This document shows positions 27,353-39,602 of a DNA stretch of 64,000 nt, in pieces. Where the stretch lies: the NCBI GenBank assembly GCA_026929865.2, contig CM049416.1, positions 16,597,001 to 16,661,000 on the forward strand, written 5' to 3'. The notes under the pieces were generated by a model. It was not told the DNA's origin, ran no database searches, and saw only the letters and a program-made list of their open reading frames with translations. How positions within the stretch are numbered: the first letter of the stretch is position 1; each line of letters begins with the position of its first letter. A program made the translations under genes and the position numbers. The DNA is from Hyperoplus lanceolatus (Eukaryota; Chordata; Actinopteri; Uranoscopiformes; Ammodytidae).

Positions 27353-28494
27353 CAGGTTGTTTAACTTAAAAACAACAGAGTCCTAACTAACAGACAGGAT
27401 CCATAAGAACAACAACATGATGCATCTGCCACGTCCTGTTTGACTATTAATGGTCATAAAGACAAATCACTGTGAGCTTAGTACACAGGAATGTCCACCA
27501 CTTATAAGGACAGAGTGCAGCTGAACGGTGCATGTGATAAAACACTTAGTTGCTTATTATCATTAATTTACAATCGGAAATGACTACTCAACTTAAGCAT
27601 ACTCAAACTTAATAATAATATAATATAAGCTAAAAAATGGGGCTGGAGGCCACATATTTCAGATTACAAAAATAAAAGTATTCATACCACAGTGTAGAAA
27701 TACAGCATTTAAAATGTTGCTTACGAAGAAGTACGTCATAAAAATCTAGAATGTGATTTTATTCATATTATAAAGTATAATGTTAAATCCATCAACTTAT
27801 CAACTAATTGCTTTGCTCAAAAATAAAAAGCCTACGTGGTATTTTTTCCTTGATGCCATTATAGTTTTTGCCACATTCCAGAACAAGCTTCTCTAACGTG
27901 TATAGCTTATGTAGGCTACATTTCCAAAGATTTTCTGGGCATGAATAAATTTGTACAGTAACCTTAACATTCAAATATTTCTAGTGTGGGAAAAAGTGAA
28001 ATATTTCCCTCTTAGCTGTAGCGGAGTAGAAGTATAAAGTGGCAGCAGAGAAGAAAAATATTCCAAGTGATGAGGTGAAAGTCATTGACCCCATAGTTCC
28101 CTTATTAAAGAGATTTCAATCGCAAATGAAGAGATGGAGATTTACATGATTTTTTGTTTGAGTATGCGGCTTATACTGTATATCGGAGGTGAGGTGCACT
28201 CACTTCCATTTCATTGTGAGCAACATGTTGAGGGTGAATTCTTGTCTATTTGTCAAGTTTCCGTTTTGTACATAAATCATCCGCAGTGAAAGATCTCGCT
28301 TTAATATTGTGATTAGGAGGATTTCACTTTTGAATCTAAGGAAAACAAGTGAAAAACACAACCTGAGAACTTGATCCTCGGAGCGCAGAGAGCATAGCGT
28401 TCCCTCCTGGAACGTATCTAAAGGGCAAATTAACAGGAGAGATGAGAATCTGTGGCTCGACCAGGACACCTGAGCCGCTACCGTTTACCCCTAG
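27353..28494. other. intergenic, nothing seen
   Basis: AT-rich spacer between nrip2 and itfg2, no gene evidence on either strand. Confidence 0.4.
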
Positions 28495-28495
28495 G

Positions 28496-28550
<55 letters not shown>
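28495..28550 (+). repeat. (GC)4(CA)n microsatellite
   Basis: GCGCGCGC followed by about 23 CA units; alternating purine-pyrimidine. Confidence 0.95.
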
Positions 28551-28552
<2 letters not shown>

Positions 28553-29000
28553 ATTTATATTGCATAAGAAAAAGAGAGGCTGTGTACATAGGTGGTCATA
28601 TGATCCTCCTATTGGGAACAGGAGGCGATTCCCTCGACACCTGCAATCGTCGTGCCGCAGGCTCTGACAAACAAACACTGATGTGTACCGTCGCATTGTG
28701 TAGGTCTGACAAATGTGCTATTATGTAATATGCGTAGCACATTATCTTTTTGAGCTGATACACTACATAAAAGAATGGAATGGAATGAAAAAAAAAAGTT
28801 TCTTCCGAAGCCGTTCTCACTGACTGACAGCAGCATAATGCCTCAACACCCACCCCCCCAATAAAAAGAGGCAATGTGTGTACATCTGAGATTAGAGCCG
28901 GTGAGGCAAGCAGTTCACAAACCTGAGCCTGACACGTCCATCAGCGGAGGGCAATTCAAATAACAACTAGAGCAGCAACACAGTAGACAGGCATTCAGGG

Positions 29001-29006
29001 TTTATT
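29001..29006 (-). terminator. Polyadenylation signal, itfg2
   Basis: TTTATT on the plus strand, i.e. AATAAA on the gene strand, 90 nt past the itfg2 stop. A GT-rich stretch lies between stop and signal. Confidence 0.6.
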
Positions 29007-29095
29007 TACAGAGTATTTACAGTCAGTGGGGGGAGACAGGCAGTAGCAGTGAGTGTGTGTGTGTGTGTGTGTGTGTGTTGATGTGTATCACTGTG

Positions 29096-32000
29096 TTAAG
29101 TCTGTGGATCCTTGTAGAGAACATTAGCCACCATCGCTCTCACTGCTGCTGGGTCTCCAGTATCTGTGGAGAGAAAATACAACAGAGGGTAAAGATAACT
29201 GACATGTGACAAACATTATAGGCTTTACATCCCACCCGTGGAGGTATTAAGGGTGTAAATGAGTATTTTTTGCTTATTTCGGCATGTTTACGTCTATTTT
29301 AGATACTGATGTTTGTTAACTGTTCCTAATAAACAGAAAAATTACTGCAAAGCTACTCCTACCTCATGTCAATGTGGTCATTCCTTCTGATAATACTTGT
29401 CCTTGTTGACATTGTGGTATTACTGCATGTACCTAACCAATGAATGCACCCGTCACCACTTCTGTCACCACTTCTTATTCCTAGCTGCTTGCCCTTTAGA
29501 CATCATCTACTCTCAAAAATATATAAAATAAAAAATATCTCTCACCTTGCTCTGCTCAACACCACAACTTCTCCTGCGAAAACGCTATTCCCTCAATTCA
29601 AGTCAACTATTAGATCATTGCACTCTTTACTGTCACATATTAAAACCGCCGTCCTATGATTATGAAAAACCCTTCCCACATTATGATAGAGAAGTGACAG
29701 ACATTTCATCATCAAGCCTTGGGCTAAGGGGCGGCTGGTAAAATGAATAAACAGCAGGGAAGAGCCCGGGAGCAGCTGCTGACATTTCAATGAGGTAAGG
29801 GCAAGGCAGATAACATTTCCTTCATTCCATTTATTTTCTTTTAACTTTTAGCATTTGCCATTCTATTCAATTGCTTTATTAAGTAATATAACTGCATATC
29901 AAATTAAAGATGGGTTGAGTGATTCTGGAGAACGTTTGTTGTCAAAATGCAGCTCAAGCTATATTTGAATGGCACAAGCCAAATATCCCCAGCCTCCACA
30001 CTCTACATAAGACATTTTCACACTTTGATTTGCCTTCAGATGTCTCTTTTTTTGTCACTGCAACCGTCTCTCTCTTCATCCTTGTCCCTATAGGCAACAT
30101 TACATCAGATATATCCACAATGGGGTTAGGTAACGCGCGCCTGTGAAAATGTAGACAAAAGTAACACAACAGCCCCAGAGGTTGAATTATTAACACAGAC
30201 AGCGGGAAGCGAAGCTAATGCTGCCACCGCCACCAACAGGCTTCTAGGGGAAAAAAACAGCTGGAACCTGCATTGTTTTATCTGCAATCACACACTGCAG
30301 TATGAACAGCACAGCATTTGCAATGGGAGCGAAGAGACAACTTTCCTTCCTTAAACAAAAAATTATTAAAAAAAATACTACAAAGTTCTACTTAAATAAA
30401 GCAACAAAAAAACAAAACAAATATGTTTACTTTAAAAAATTAATCTCATCAACTCAATTCCATGTCTAAAGCACGGTCAAAAAATTGGCACGCTTCATCA
30501 TAACGTAGAATTTAAAGCATAGAAATCTTCTCTTTTTCAACTAAATAATGCATTGTAAACCATTTGAACATTATGAATGTTAAGGCAATTACTTTTAGCA
30601 GGCTTTGCTCATTTTTAACTAGATGTTTATCTTACACACGCTAAGCTACTGAATATGCTTCCCCTGACATGATGCTTATCCAAGCAGAGCCAAGAGCCAC
30701 GGAAAATAATTTGTAATTTAATCAGAATCATCGTCTGTTGTACAAAACATTTGAAATGCGACGTGGATGGACATTGAAAACGCACCACGGGACAGAGGCA
30801 AGATTAATGTACCAAGGAAAATGAGCAGGAAATAAATAACCATTGTGTGCGTTCCCAATCATTAACCAAGGCTTAGTCAAACACTGGGTTTGAAAAGAAG
30901 GAGGATTGTGTTTTGGAAAAATCTCAAAACAGTAGAGACACCATTTTTTCCAGAGAGAGAGAGAAAGGGAGAAGAAAAAGAGTGGATTATGGCCCGTCTA
31001 AAAATACTTCAGTCTTCTCAGCCCAGTTGATTGACGGGCTAGAGGATTTATATATACAGTATATGCATGCTGCAAAACAAAATAATTGGATTTCCTGGAT
31101 GCATTTCCTCCCCGAGCTCTTCCTTTGTGTGTAGAGATGTGTGTATAGGTCATATGTTAGGGAGAAGTTAGACAATGTGCCTCATGTATGTTCAATCAAT
31201 AGCATATTTGATGTGCCTAACCCTGCTACTTGAGGATATTTATGTGCTTCTGTTTTGTTTGTTGGCAATTTCCTGGAAGAAATAAAGTGGTTCTCTCCTT
31301 GTGAAGAAAGGTAAGTTATCAGGTAAAAACCCTGAGCTTAAAAATAAGGTGAGTTTAAGAAGTTCTCTTAAATCCCCTTCAAAAAGTGGCTATGAGGAAA
31401 TTTCAAAAATGTTGATGGTTCTAGCGCACCCTTTGGAGAAAAGCTGTAGTGTTTTTACGACACCAGCGCCTGCTGTCCTAATTATCTTTGCTAGTGTATG
31501 CGCGTGCATTTGTTTAGAAAGCGAGTGAAAGAGAGACAGCAGGATGCATTACAATGAGGTAATGTATGTATACTGTATGTGACTATGTCAGATTGATAAA
31601 GGTAATATGAAGAGTGTGAAGCAAAATAAACTTTGATTTAGTAGGTTTAATAAACACAGGATGTTCCGGTCTGCCTGCCTTAAATAGTTGTATTATTAAC
31701 AAATTGTCGCATTGTTTTTGCTGATGGTCACGTTTGCTGTTACAGGTCATTTTTCATCCTCAGAGGAAACATCAGACTGTTTCATAAACATTTAAAAGCG
31801 CTTCTTAGTCACTTCCGTCAATCCATTTGTCGGGGTTGTTCCGGCGTGAGCCTAATTAATAGATCTTGTCGGCAGTAGAATCCACGTGGGGATCATTTTA
31901 TCTCTTCCCTCCTCATTCATATTCAGGACAGAGTCTGTGTTTTAAAGACAGACAAGTTGACTACAAACATTCACAGTTGGCTTCTTGTCCAATTACAGCG

Positions 32001-35000
32001 AACAAGGGGAGATGTGTTGGTTTGAATTTGGAAGCGGTTTCTCGGATGGGAACTGAATCAGCCTCATAATTAATGACTGGTATTCTTTGGTGCACTCACC
32101 GACAGCGTTGCCATGTCCACTTTTTATAACTGATTTTGGCCTTGTTTTTTTTTGTGAAGTTGTTTACAAATATTAGTTGTTGCGAGTTACGTTTTGTTGC
32201 CCATGTATTAAATAAACTTATAAGGAAATAGAGCTGATATATTTTTTATAGGCCTATTTGCTTGTTTTGCTGGTGAGATCTGGCAACCCTACTCACCGAC
32301 GCCCAGCTCTTTCAAACGGCTCTTAAACTCGGGTGTCTCCCCTAAGACGCGCAGCAGGTTGGCGGACTCCATGCGCTCCAGCTTCACCTTCCAGTAGATG
32401 TAGATTTTGTGATTGAAGCTCACGTACACCAGACAGGGGCTGTTCTTACCGTCCTTACATGTGTACTGACCTGCACACACAAACCAAAGAACACCAAAAT
32501 TACATAATGCAAGTGAATAGGGTAGAATTTTTAACTTATAGATATTATGAAACTCTGCCAGTTGAACAATTTTTTGCGAATTTGTTAGAATAAATGTGCA
32601 AATATGCATCTCTTTAAAAAGCAAAAATAATAATGACAACATATTAGTGCCTAAAGTTTCCACAGAATAGATTTTGGATACAGTCTTTTTTCATTATATA
32701 AATAAAAAAATACTATGTACTAGTGGTTAAAATTCATTTCTGGCACATTTTGTAAAGTTTATCATAAATCAGGCAATTATCAACATGTAAACCAATCCTT
32801 CTCAAATAACCAGAATAGTGCTTTAGAAGTTGAGATATTTGGTTCCGACAATTGAAAAAAACAACTAATGTTGAGATAACGGCCGTTAAAGATGTTTGTA
32901 TGGGAGAAATTCACGGACGCAAACAGACAGTGTTTAGTCATATAAACACCTTAATGTACATTTGATTTATACTTGTGTGAAAGAAGAAATGTTAAGGAAG
33001 CAGAACAGCCAAAACACCAGTTTAAATTCAACTGTATATGTGGCGGCAGTGTTTTCATACAGTATGTTATGTGAATCCCAATGAAGACATCAGTGGTCGT
33101 CCGCTGCCTGGCTTCTAATATGTGTCTCTGTGGTGGAGCCAGCTTCCACACAAACACAGGAAAACCAATCTAATTGCCCTTAATGAACCCACACAGCAGA
33201 ATGGATGGAAGGGTGTGTAAGTGTAAGTGTGTGTGTGTGGGTTTGTGTGTGGGTGTGGATGGGAGGGGTTGACTTTATCCACACAAACTCACTCTCTCTC
33301 TACAGGTGCAAAGACATAATACAATAGAATACAGATCAATCAAAGTGTCTTGTGTCTCTCTGTAATCCACTTACAAATGCACACATCGCATTAGCTCCAC
33401 TAAATAAACCTTTGGTGGCTTATTCAAACAGAAACAACACACGGAGGAACTGACTGTGTGGAACCCAAAGCTCAACGTTGCCCCCTAGTGGTATCATGAG
33501 ATTATTGAAATCCTGGCTCTGGGCTCTGATGCGTAATATAGTATACAAAAAAGCTATTTTTTGCATTAATCCCCATGCAAATGGTGCAGTACAATCTGTG
33601 AATTTCCAAAACAAGAAAATAAAAAAAATTAATCTTCCTCCTCTCAATTCTTTTCTCTCATCCATGGCTCTAGTAGTGTTCTGTAGTGTGTCCTATCTGT
33701 GATGCAATACAAATATTGATTGCTTAACTAACCCTGTGTTCCAAATTGCATACTACATCTGACCATAAAATAATCTAGTTAGGATGCAGTAGGCATAAAC
33801 TTTGGACATATTTTTACTTATTTATTTCATCATCGTCTTGATTTTGCCTCTTGCTTTTATATGCGTCGCATCCCCGTTTGTTTTAATATGGAGGGTTTAT
33901 CCGTCGATGTGACATCACTTCCGGTGCGCACTGGATTGTGGGTCAGAATCGCCCATGCCATGGATGTTTTCAACACTAAAATCTCGGCCGGATGTGGTAG
34001 ACATCCAGGTATTTCTAACCATACTAAATCTGGCCACAAGAATAGGGACATCCTACATCTTTTTTCTACCATACTAAATAGTAGACAGTATGGGTATTGG
34101 AACGCAGCCTGAATGTTAAATCATGAAGCTCATCATTCATGAAATGTCCCCTCACCAGCACAGAAGGCATTGACGTTCTCATCAAACTGGAACCTGGCCA
34201 CCGTGCGATTGTGGTCGATGATGTAGGTCTGTCCATCCCAGGCGCACGCTACCACCTCCTCTCTGCCGTCGCCCTGGAAACAAACACAAAATCTCGGACA
34301 TGTGTATAGATGTTCTCTTCCTGGCTATCCAATACCTTTTTCCTTTGTTTTGTATGTGTGTGTATGAAGGTGTACACTTCCGTTTTAAATAAAATAAAAA
34401 ACAATCTATAATTTAGCTTTGTATGAATCTACACACAAACACAAACACACACACACAGACACTCACAGTAACGTCGAGCTTCTGCAGCGCAAACAGCTGA
34501 TGGTCCACCTGCACCGACCACTGCAGCTGCTCTGAGCTGTCCATCAGCTTCAGTGTACCTGTCATATGTGAAGGCAAAATAAACAAAACATAATGTGAGT
34601 AGAATATTAAAGTTCTAATTGAGTTTAATATGCTACTGCTATTAAGAAATAGAAGAATACTATGACACTACTTTAACACTGGCTTTTTACAAGTCTTATA
34701 TGTGCTTATGTGTTTATATTGATCTGTGTATTAATGCTTATGTGTAATGTCTTTACATGCCATCAACTTTATCGAAATATACTTATTTCTACCTAAATAA
34801 CTGAGTTAAAAAAAAAATCATGCCTTACCGTCTAAAGTACAGAGAGCGAACAGCCCACATATTGAAGACTCCTCTTTTGAGCCTGTTGAAAAAAAAATTA
34901 AAAAATCATCTCTCAACATTTAGGAACCAGAATCCTTAAGATCTTCTAGGTTAAACCACATTATTAAGTGTATGTGTATGATAAAAACAAATATACAGGA

Positions 35001-37576
35001 CGAATTGGCTCAAGGGTTACCCTGTTTAATACCTTTGCTTATGCTGCCAATAAGATGAGTGGACACGTTCTTGTTGTGTATCCGCCCGGTGGTCAGATGG
35101 AGAATTACATCTCTGGAAGGTCCCTCACTATGAATAAGAGAAATCAAAGCAAACTTCATGTCATTATTATGTAATCCTTGTGCGTACAGGTCTATAGATA
35201 TATACATAACCTTCATTTATTCTCAAGAAATCATTAAAGGGTAAGATCCTCATTTGCAAATACAAACAAAAAAGCAGTCCCACAACACGCCGATAAAAAG
35301 AGCCAAAACCATACATTTTTTTCATTATTGTTTGATCAAATTGTTTGTTTGAAAAAGCCCTAGAAACATGTAAGAATTGAATATATAAAACAATTAGACA
35401 ATAACAAAAAGTCAGTAAAGTAAAATGGCTGAAAATGAACTGATTTGAATGGTAAATACTGGTAATAATGGTAAATCACAAATAGTGTTTGGTAAGTTTA
35501 AGATAATATTTTTGAATAGGGTATGAAGGTATTGTTTATGCCTTTAGTGTGTAAAGGGGTGTGTACCTCCCGGGGGTGGGCGGGCCCTCCTCTTCAGAGC
35601 CGTTGGAGTCCTGCTGTGTCCAGGAGCAGAGCAGGATGGCGTAGCCGCAGCCCGGCTGGGACACCATCAGCTCAGGTAAACCCTCCGGACCCGGGTTCAC
35701 TGACAGACTGTCCACCTAAAAACACAGCAGGCATCATTTAAAAAAATGTTTGATTGTATATACTATATATATATTAGAAATGAATTGACTGTTTCCTGTC
35801 GCTTTTATTGGATTTTTTATTCACTTTTCTAATGTCTAATCTTGATGTATTTAATGCCCCTGTAAAGCACTTTGAATGGCTTTGTGTTTGAATTGTGCTA
35901 TATAAATAAAACTTGCCTTGCCTTGCCTATATACTTACTTGGTATATAATTAGTCCCCAGAAGTTCAAACTTGTCAATATCTGTCCAACTTTGCCGCAGT
36001 CTGGAACTTTCAAGTTTATTCTGGACATTGTACTTTTTTTCCCTCTCTCTCCCTCTTCAACAGTTTTACAGTTTGTATCTATCAAACAAACAGAAGGACA
36101 GTGAGGGTCCTCTGAAGTGAACTGTAGCCTACCTGTCCCTCCAGGAGCCATTTCTTAAGTAGGACCAGCTGTCCTGATCCCGGGTCCGATCCGTCGGTCG
36201 GCTCCTCCCATCTGAACGCTCTCACCACGCGGTCTGTGTAGCCCACCACCAGCTCACAACGCCCGTCACCATCTACAGCACAGACACACACACACCAACA
36301 AACTGTGGTTATAGACAAAAATACCAGCAATAATTATGTTTTAACAGTGTTCCCACAATTTTTTACCAATACATTTAGAATTTTTTTCACATGACTTATC
36401 CGAAAGATATTTGACCCAATTTCCACCAACTTTATTTTGACCTGTTTCACAGTAATATGGCTTAATAATTAAACTCTTGCTGCATTTTCCTGCTTACGGT
36501 GGGCCCCCTTTGTTAACATACACGTTCACAGTGCCTAGGCTGTTTATTAACACCAGTTTATTTTTTCAGCAATGGCAGAGTACAGGACAGGTAAGCGGAT
36601 CGTGAGGACACTTTCACTGATTTTAACAACAAGCATTATCCGGAATCACTGACTCCACCTTTATTATAGCACAGTAGGTACTACTTACCGATATCACTGA
36701 TGAGGATGACTTTGGTGTTGGCGGGGATGTGTTGGGTGAAGAGCGGCTTCTGGTCGTCAAAGGACATGAACTCATGTTGACTGGAAGACTCTGCTTTACT
36801 GGCCGTCGCAGCTGTGAGGTCAAAGAGGTGAAACCAGCCCTCTGCTCCGACAGCTACTACAAAGTTCTGTCACAAAAAACACACACACACACACACACGA
36901 TGTTGGGACATCGCCATCAAAATATGCATGATGTTGAATATGAATTATGGTTTCATAACTTACCCTTCCTTTGTTGCAGACGTCACCAATAGCAACACAG
37001 GTCAGCTGGAAAAGCAAAATAACACATTATATGAAGAAATAATTCATTGTATTAATGAAATCCCTTATATAAGAGTTTGGTTTGGTTTGTGTTCTACTGA
37101 CCATGCCCACACAGGTTCTGGTGATCCAGGGTTTGACATCATCGTTCTTGTAAATGTGCAGCTTTCCACTGGTATCCCCGACAACAAGCTCGTTCAACTA
37201 CAGTGAATAGATAGACAAAGATGAACAGTTTGTGACACCAGTGTGTTAGCATTTGAACAAAGTGCTTTGCATCCACAGTGTTGTGCAGGTTGTGGTATCC
37301 CATGTAAAGCCATGGGATACGTGTGTAGAGTTTTGAAACTGTTCAAGCAATGAAAAACGAACTATAGTTTGGTCCACATACACTTTTGCAGTGCAGACTG
37401 TTGTTAGAGCTTTGCACACGTGGCTCCAGGTGTGCCCACTGTCGTTTAGCAATCGAAAAAGACTAATGAGGTTGAGTTACCGAGTCGTTGTCTGCGTCAC
37501 CCAGACAGATCGCGTGAGGAAACAGAGTTCCTGGGAAATCCAAACTGACACGTTGCACGTAGTTCAGGGCCCGCAT
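29096..37576 (-). CDS. itfg2: Integrin-alpha FG-GAP repeat-containing protein 2 (KICSTOR subunit), complete
   Basis: Twelve coding exons read right to left: 37481-37576, 37102-37197, 36964-37005, 36689-36866, 36133-36272, 35567-35715, 35033-35112, 34829-34882, 34467-34558, 34156-34273, 32297-32470, 29096-29163. All join in phase and give 428 aa (human ITFG2 about 447). The start [10 protein letters not shown] matches human MRSVSYVQRV. FG-GAP/beta-propeller blades are visible around residues 27-50 ([19 protein letters not shown]), 136-158 ([20 protein letters not shown]) and 307-330 ([19 protein letters not shown]). Other matches are [13 protein letters not shown] and [19 protein letters not shown]. 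Family knowledge: ITFG2, KPTN, KICS2 and SZT2 form KICSTOR, which brings GATOR1 to lysosomes and restrains mTORC1 when amino acids are low. The gene converges on nrip2 and diverges from ascl1a. Acceptors of exons 36689-36866 and 36133-36272 are UG-rich. No frameshift or missing blade was seen. Confidence 0.95.
29164..32296 (-). other. last intron of itfg2
   Basis: About 3.1 kb. Contains a fragment of MITE B at 29907-29955 (GATTCTGGAGAACGTTTGTT) and otherwise AT-rich DNA; the open frames at 29444-31528 show no family resemblance and no suitable phase to be extra exons. Confidence 0.55.
32471..34155 (-). other. itfg2 intron between exons 34156 and 32297
   Basis: Holds an inverted partial copy of repeat E (32770-32900) and a TIR element (33731-34111). 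The rest is plain AT-rich intron. Confidence 0.55.
33731..34111. mobile_element. Short TIR element (CTGTGTTCCAA ends)
   Basis: Left end CCCTGTGTTCCAAATTGCAT and right end, reversed, AGGCTGCGTTCCAATACCCA. The interior has CATACTAAATCTGG and CATACTAAATAGTAGACAGT. This type is frequent in fish introns; superfamily (hAT or PIF) not determined. Open frames on both strands at 33857-34112 are incidental. Confidence 0.6.
35795..35935 (+). repeat. Retroposon 3' tail-like sequence
   Basis: CTGTAAAGCACTTTGAATGG, TGTGCTATATAAATAAA and a terminal (CTTGC)3 array at 35914-35930. It looks like the 3' end of a fish L2/RTE-type LINE or dependent SINE, 5'-truncated, in antisense to itfg2. Confidence 0.5.
36495..36663. 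mobile_element. MITE family B, partial, next to an itfg2 donor
   Basis: Matches the right half of 20353-20663 (GTGCCTAGGCTGTTTATTAACAC, GGATCGTGAGGACA, CACTGACTCCACCTTT). It ends 26 bp from the 5' splice site of exon 36689-36866, within a 416-bp intron. Confidence 0.6.
36879..36898 (-). promoter_or_regulatory. UG-repeat tract at an itfg2 3' splice site
   Basis: On the gene strand a (GT)10 tract lies 13-32 nt before exon 36689-36866, followed by TTTTTTGTGACAG. The next acceptor (36272) is also preceded by GTGTGTGTGTCTGTG at 36282-36296. TDP-43/CELF binding is inferred, not shown. Confidence 0.4.
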
Positions 37577-39255
37577 TGCTACTAATATCAGCTATGTTTT
37601 CAGACTGAGCATTTGGGTTTCAGTATATCTGCTCGTGTCAACAGTTTCAGCAGAGATAGTTTCTAAACTAGCCTGCCTTACATTAGCTCCAAACTAATGA
37701 GCTGTAATTGACGTTAGCATCTCCTAAACATCGCGATATGAGATGTCATTCGTATAACCAAACTGCTTTCTAAAATGCCTCTTGGTTCAATAACTTTAAA
37801 GCGTATACAAACGCTTTAATATGTCCAAAATAGCAGTGTAGTTGCTAGCTATGCTGTCACACGCGCTTCTTCCTTGTAAACAAAGCCACGTGACCATAGG
37901 AAGTACGGAAACTCAGTGGAGACAAAACAGTGAATATCGAGATATTGTCTTGCAACCTATGATGATTGCAGCTCAGAAATAAAATGTAGGCTATAATATT
38001 CTATACATGACATTCAAAAAAATACATATATCTATCACAAAAGTAGCCTATATTTCTAAAACAGACAACCTAAACGGTTAATAAAGTTAATATAACAGTA
38101 GGCCTACATTAAAATCATTCAACACTCAAAGCCCAAAGCCTTAAAGATTATTCGCATGCTTAATTTATCTTATTTGATGCTTTATTAAACGTTTAATCAA
38201 TAGGCTACTTATACGTTAATAGCACAGTTTTGTAAGGCAGGGTTTAGTTCCACTGTCGTCCTCTAGAGGGCGCCGTTCAATAACAACTTCTCATGTCAGG
38301 CAGAAAACAACATTGTCAAGAGGGAGGAGGCGTTTACACAAATATCAGAGGCAGAAGTCCATTACAGGAAAATAAGTTTCAAAAAAGCCACGAGCTCATT
38401 GTAAAGGAGTGGATTCTATGTTTTGTTTTCCCCTCTGTCTAATCCTCTTTCATTTAGTTCTCCTCAACTTTATATTTTTTTACTTCTTATATTGTCAGTT
38501 TTAGATTATAAGCAAATAAGTGCTCTTCTGCAAACATGGTGTGAAAAACGTATAGAAAGTTCCTCAGAAAGACTTTCAAGCTTGATTAATTGTTTTAGAT
38601 ACAAAATATAATTCAGAAAATTAAATCAAGTAAAAGTACCCATCAAAAACTATTGACAATTGTTTTGCTACAGTATTCTGGAAAGTGTGGTATTGCACAT
38701 TGTGTATGTTGGGATTCACTGCTTTAAAGGAAAACTTTAGGCTGAATAGTCTTAGCTGTTGGTGCACCTGCTGAAAGAAAATAAAACTATTTTTAATGAC
38801 AAACAAATTAGATTATCCTTTACATCACACACAAAGATATTTAGCAAGGATGATATGGGTGCTTATGAGTCTTTTTGTTTTATTGTCTACTAAACACACA
38901 GCAAACTCCCTTAAGAAATAGACAAGAGAAGAAAAAAAATACAGAAACTTGTTAAAAAAGGGGAACTCGGACGCCCAGATGTCATATTAATTATTACACT
39001 CGGCTATGAGTGGAAAGCCCCTCCTCTGTAAGCCTCTGGAAGACACGCAGCACTGCAGCAGTAGCGGTGGTGGAGGGAGAAAGTCCTCCTCACAAAGCGC
39101 TAATTGGACTCTGTGCTCACACTGACAGGCCATGGATAGGTTTCAGAAAGGCCGGGGATAGTGAGGGGTGCAGGGGGACGCTGAATAGAACCCACGCTTC
39201 TTTTTGTAAACTCACTTGCTGGGGAGAGAGAATAAGGGGGGAGGGAAATAAAATA

Positions 39256-39257
<2 letters not shown>
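37577..39257. other. itfg2 upstream region and spacer towards ascl1a
   Basis: 37577-37900 should hold the itfg2 5' UTR and promoter; there is no TATA box at a useful place, only a palindromic E-box (37885-37894). Beyond 37900 the DNA is AT-rich with no coding evidence. Confidence 0.45.
37885..37894 (-). promoter_or_regulatory. CLEAR-like E-box upstream of itfg2
   Basis: On the itfg2 strand GTCACGTGGC, one base different from the CLEAR consensus GTCACGTGAC bound by TFEB/TFE3. About 310 bp before the ATG. A plain USF/MYC E-box reading is equally possible. Confidence 0.35.

Positions 39258-39340
<83 letters not shown>
39258..39340 (+). repeat. (TG)n microsatellite
   Basis: About 41 TG units; forms an inverted pair with the CA tract at 39511-39599. 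Confidence 0.98.
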
Positions 39341-39343
<3 letters not shown>

Positions 39344-39510
39344 AGGGGACAAGGAGGGAGGGGTTACTCCTCAATGCAAGCTTGATTTTGAATGCCACTG
39401 CCGCAGCGCAGAAACATTGCACAATTTATTACATTCAACCGCTTCAGGACGCGCATTCAAGCAATTACGCACGCGCACAGATATAAATAAATAGAGGGGA
39501 CATGCATGCA

Positions 39511-39534
39511 CGCGCGCGCGCACGCACACGCACG

Positions 39535-39599
<65 letters not shown>
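39511..39599 (+). repeat. (CG)5-(CACG)n-(CA)n tract
   Basis: CGCGCGCGCG, then mixed CACG units, then about 29 CA units. Strong Z-DNA-type alternation; complementary to the tract 170 bp upstream. Confidence 0.95.
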
Positions 39600-39602
<3 letters not shown>

